Assembly: GCA_046293395.1 (NCBI GenBank)
Contig: JBKBOU010000002.1
Location: 558,001 to 622,000 of the forward strand
From: CAYNRA01 sp046293395
GTDB lineage: Bacteria > Bacteroidota > Bacteroidia > Cytophagales > Spirosomataceae
Direction of reading: 5' to 3'
DNA: 64,000 nt
This document shows, piece after piece, positions 63,309-64,000 of this stretch (positions within the stretch are counted from its first letter, which is position 1; each line of letters begins with the position of its first letter). Under the pieces are notes generated by a model. The model saw only the letters and a program-made list of their open reading frames with translations, did no database searches and had not been told where the DNA came from. The position numbers were made by a program, and so were the translations under genes.

Positions 63309-64000
63309 GTCTATCAAATCTTCTCTCCCTTGAATGGAATAAATTCAGGAAATTGCGTTTGCTTTTCTATTCTTTCTGTTTGTTTGCTGGCTACTTTATC
63401 TTTTTGCTTGTTTTTGGAACAATCAACAAATCTACACAAGAGTTTCATGCGACTTTGGCAGTCGGAATGCTCAAAATTTCTGTTTACTTCACGCAACTTT
63501 TTGTTTTACCTTGTTACCTCTATTTTTTGTATCTGTTTTACCAAACAGAAATAGAGGTCTCTAATTTTGACAGATACAAACTCCAAAAATTTCCTTATGT
63601 ATCTGTTTTTTTCTTGAAAGTCGTTCTCGGTTTTACCGTATCAATCGTTTGCACATTTTTAACTGTATTTCTGTTGTTTTTTAGTCAACGGCTAGATATT
63701 CATTTACCAATTTCTACCTTGTTCGACCATCTGATTCCCCTTTTGTTGGGTCAAATCATTCAGATATTATTCGCGTTTAGTCTTTTTCAATTCATGAAAT
63801 CGAATTACGTTGTACTCCTTTTTTTGTTTCTTTTCTCACTTTTATCCAGCTTTGACTTGCCGTATAATCTTTTCTACTTTGTATCCAAGGCAATCAATGT
63901 ACAGACATTTCAGGGCGAAATATATTCTTTTGTTCCTTATATGAAAGTGGGTACTTCTGGTCTTTTTCTTGTGGTTTTAAGTCTTCTTTTGGTTGCATTC
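63305..64000 (+). CDS. ABC transporter membrane protein (second subunit), cut by window end
   Basis: Open from ATG 63305 to the window edge, 232 codons without a stop. It begins M-S-L-S-N-L-L-S-L-E-W-N-K-F-R-K and has several hydrophobic helices (about residues 20-40, 55-80, 100-125, 145-165, 172-190, 220 onward). The opening L-E-W-x-K soluble helix is typical of ABC-2 type permease subunits. It is translationally coupled to the preceding gene by an ATGA overlap. The C-terminus is outside the window. Confidence 0.8.
   Translation, partial: MSLSNLLSLEWNKFRKLRLLFYSFCLFAGYFIFLLVFGTINKSTQEFHATLAVGMLKISVYFTQLFVLPCYLYFLYLFYQTEIEVSNFDRYKLQKFPYVSVFFLKVVLGFTVSIVCTFLTVFLLFFSQRLDIHLPISTLFDHLIPLLLGQIIQILFAFSLFQFMKSNYVVLLFLFLFSLLSSFDLPYNLFYFVSKAINVQTFQGEIYSFVPYMKVGTSGLFLVVLSLLLVAF

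Overview
The window comes from a member of the Bacteroidota, most likely of the Cytophagales type. Supporting signs are a SusC/SusD outer-membrane uptake pair with surface lipoproteins, a PorP/SprF protein beside a giant adhesin carrying a gliding-motility C-terminal sorting domain (type IX secretion), an 1101-residue SecA, a YpdA-type bacillithiol reductase, and -7 promoter elements of the TAnnTTTG type. No rRNA, tRNA or CRISPR array is visible. Genus cannot be set from sequence alone.

Layout. 1-5.3 kb: start of a Tat-signal protein cut by the window edge, DUF1810, a SulP anion transporter, small conserved proteins and a secreted dienelactone hydrolase. 5.4-20 kb: a mostly core block with secA, a secreted acetolactate decarboxylase, rpmG plus a 51-aa DUF4295 gene, a thioesterase, an isolated eboE-eboF pair, a SNF2 helicase, valS and an outer-membrane barrel. 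20.2-30.7 kb: accessory region with a class A beta-lactamase, then a three-gene restriction/defence operon (PLD-SNF2 helicase, AlbA_2/GHKL regulator, Eco57I-like methyltransferase). It ends against a decayed 3' fragment of purB. 30.7-32.4 kb: an RluA-family pseudouridine synthase. 32.5-47.7 kb: carbohydrate region, with a probable beta-glucan locus (GH16, two PKD lipoproteins, SusD, SusC, SusR-like membrane regulator) next to an AraC regulator, a sugar transporter and a GH37 trehalase. 48-54.3 kb: the T9SS adhesin and its PorP/SprF partner. 54.3-60.6 kb: a membrane AraC regulator, ypdA, rseP, DUF6702, a DEDD exonuclease and a CurA-like reductase. 60.6-64 kb: a Fic antitoxin with a frameshifted Fic toxin gene, inserted next to an ABC exporter operon that runs off the window.

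The main discovery candidate lies inside the methyltransferase gene. A 478-bp element with palindromic, REP-like terminal inverted repeats and its own DUF559 (Vsr-like PD-(D/E)XK) nuclease sits in frame at 27254-27731 and is translated as part of the host enzyme. Its active-site-like residues are kept. A palindrome-ended, nuclease-carrying selfish element domesticated or tolerated inside a restriction-modification protein deserves a close look.

A second pattern is that two accessory modules (the defence operon and the Fic module) abut short, decayed fragments of housekeeping genes: purB, and the neighbouring ABC ATPase. This hints at how they arrived.
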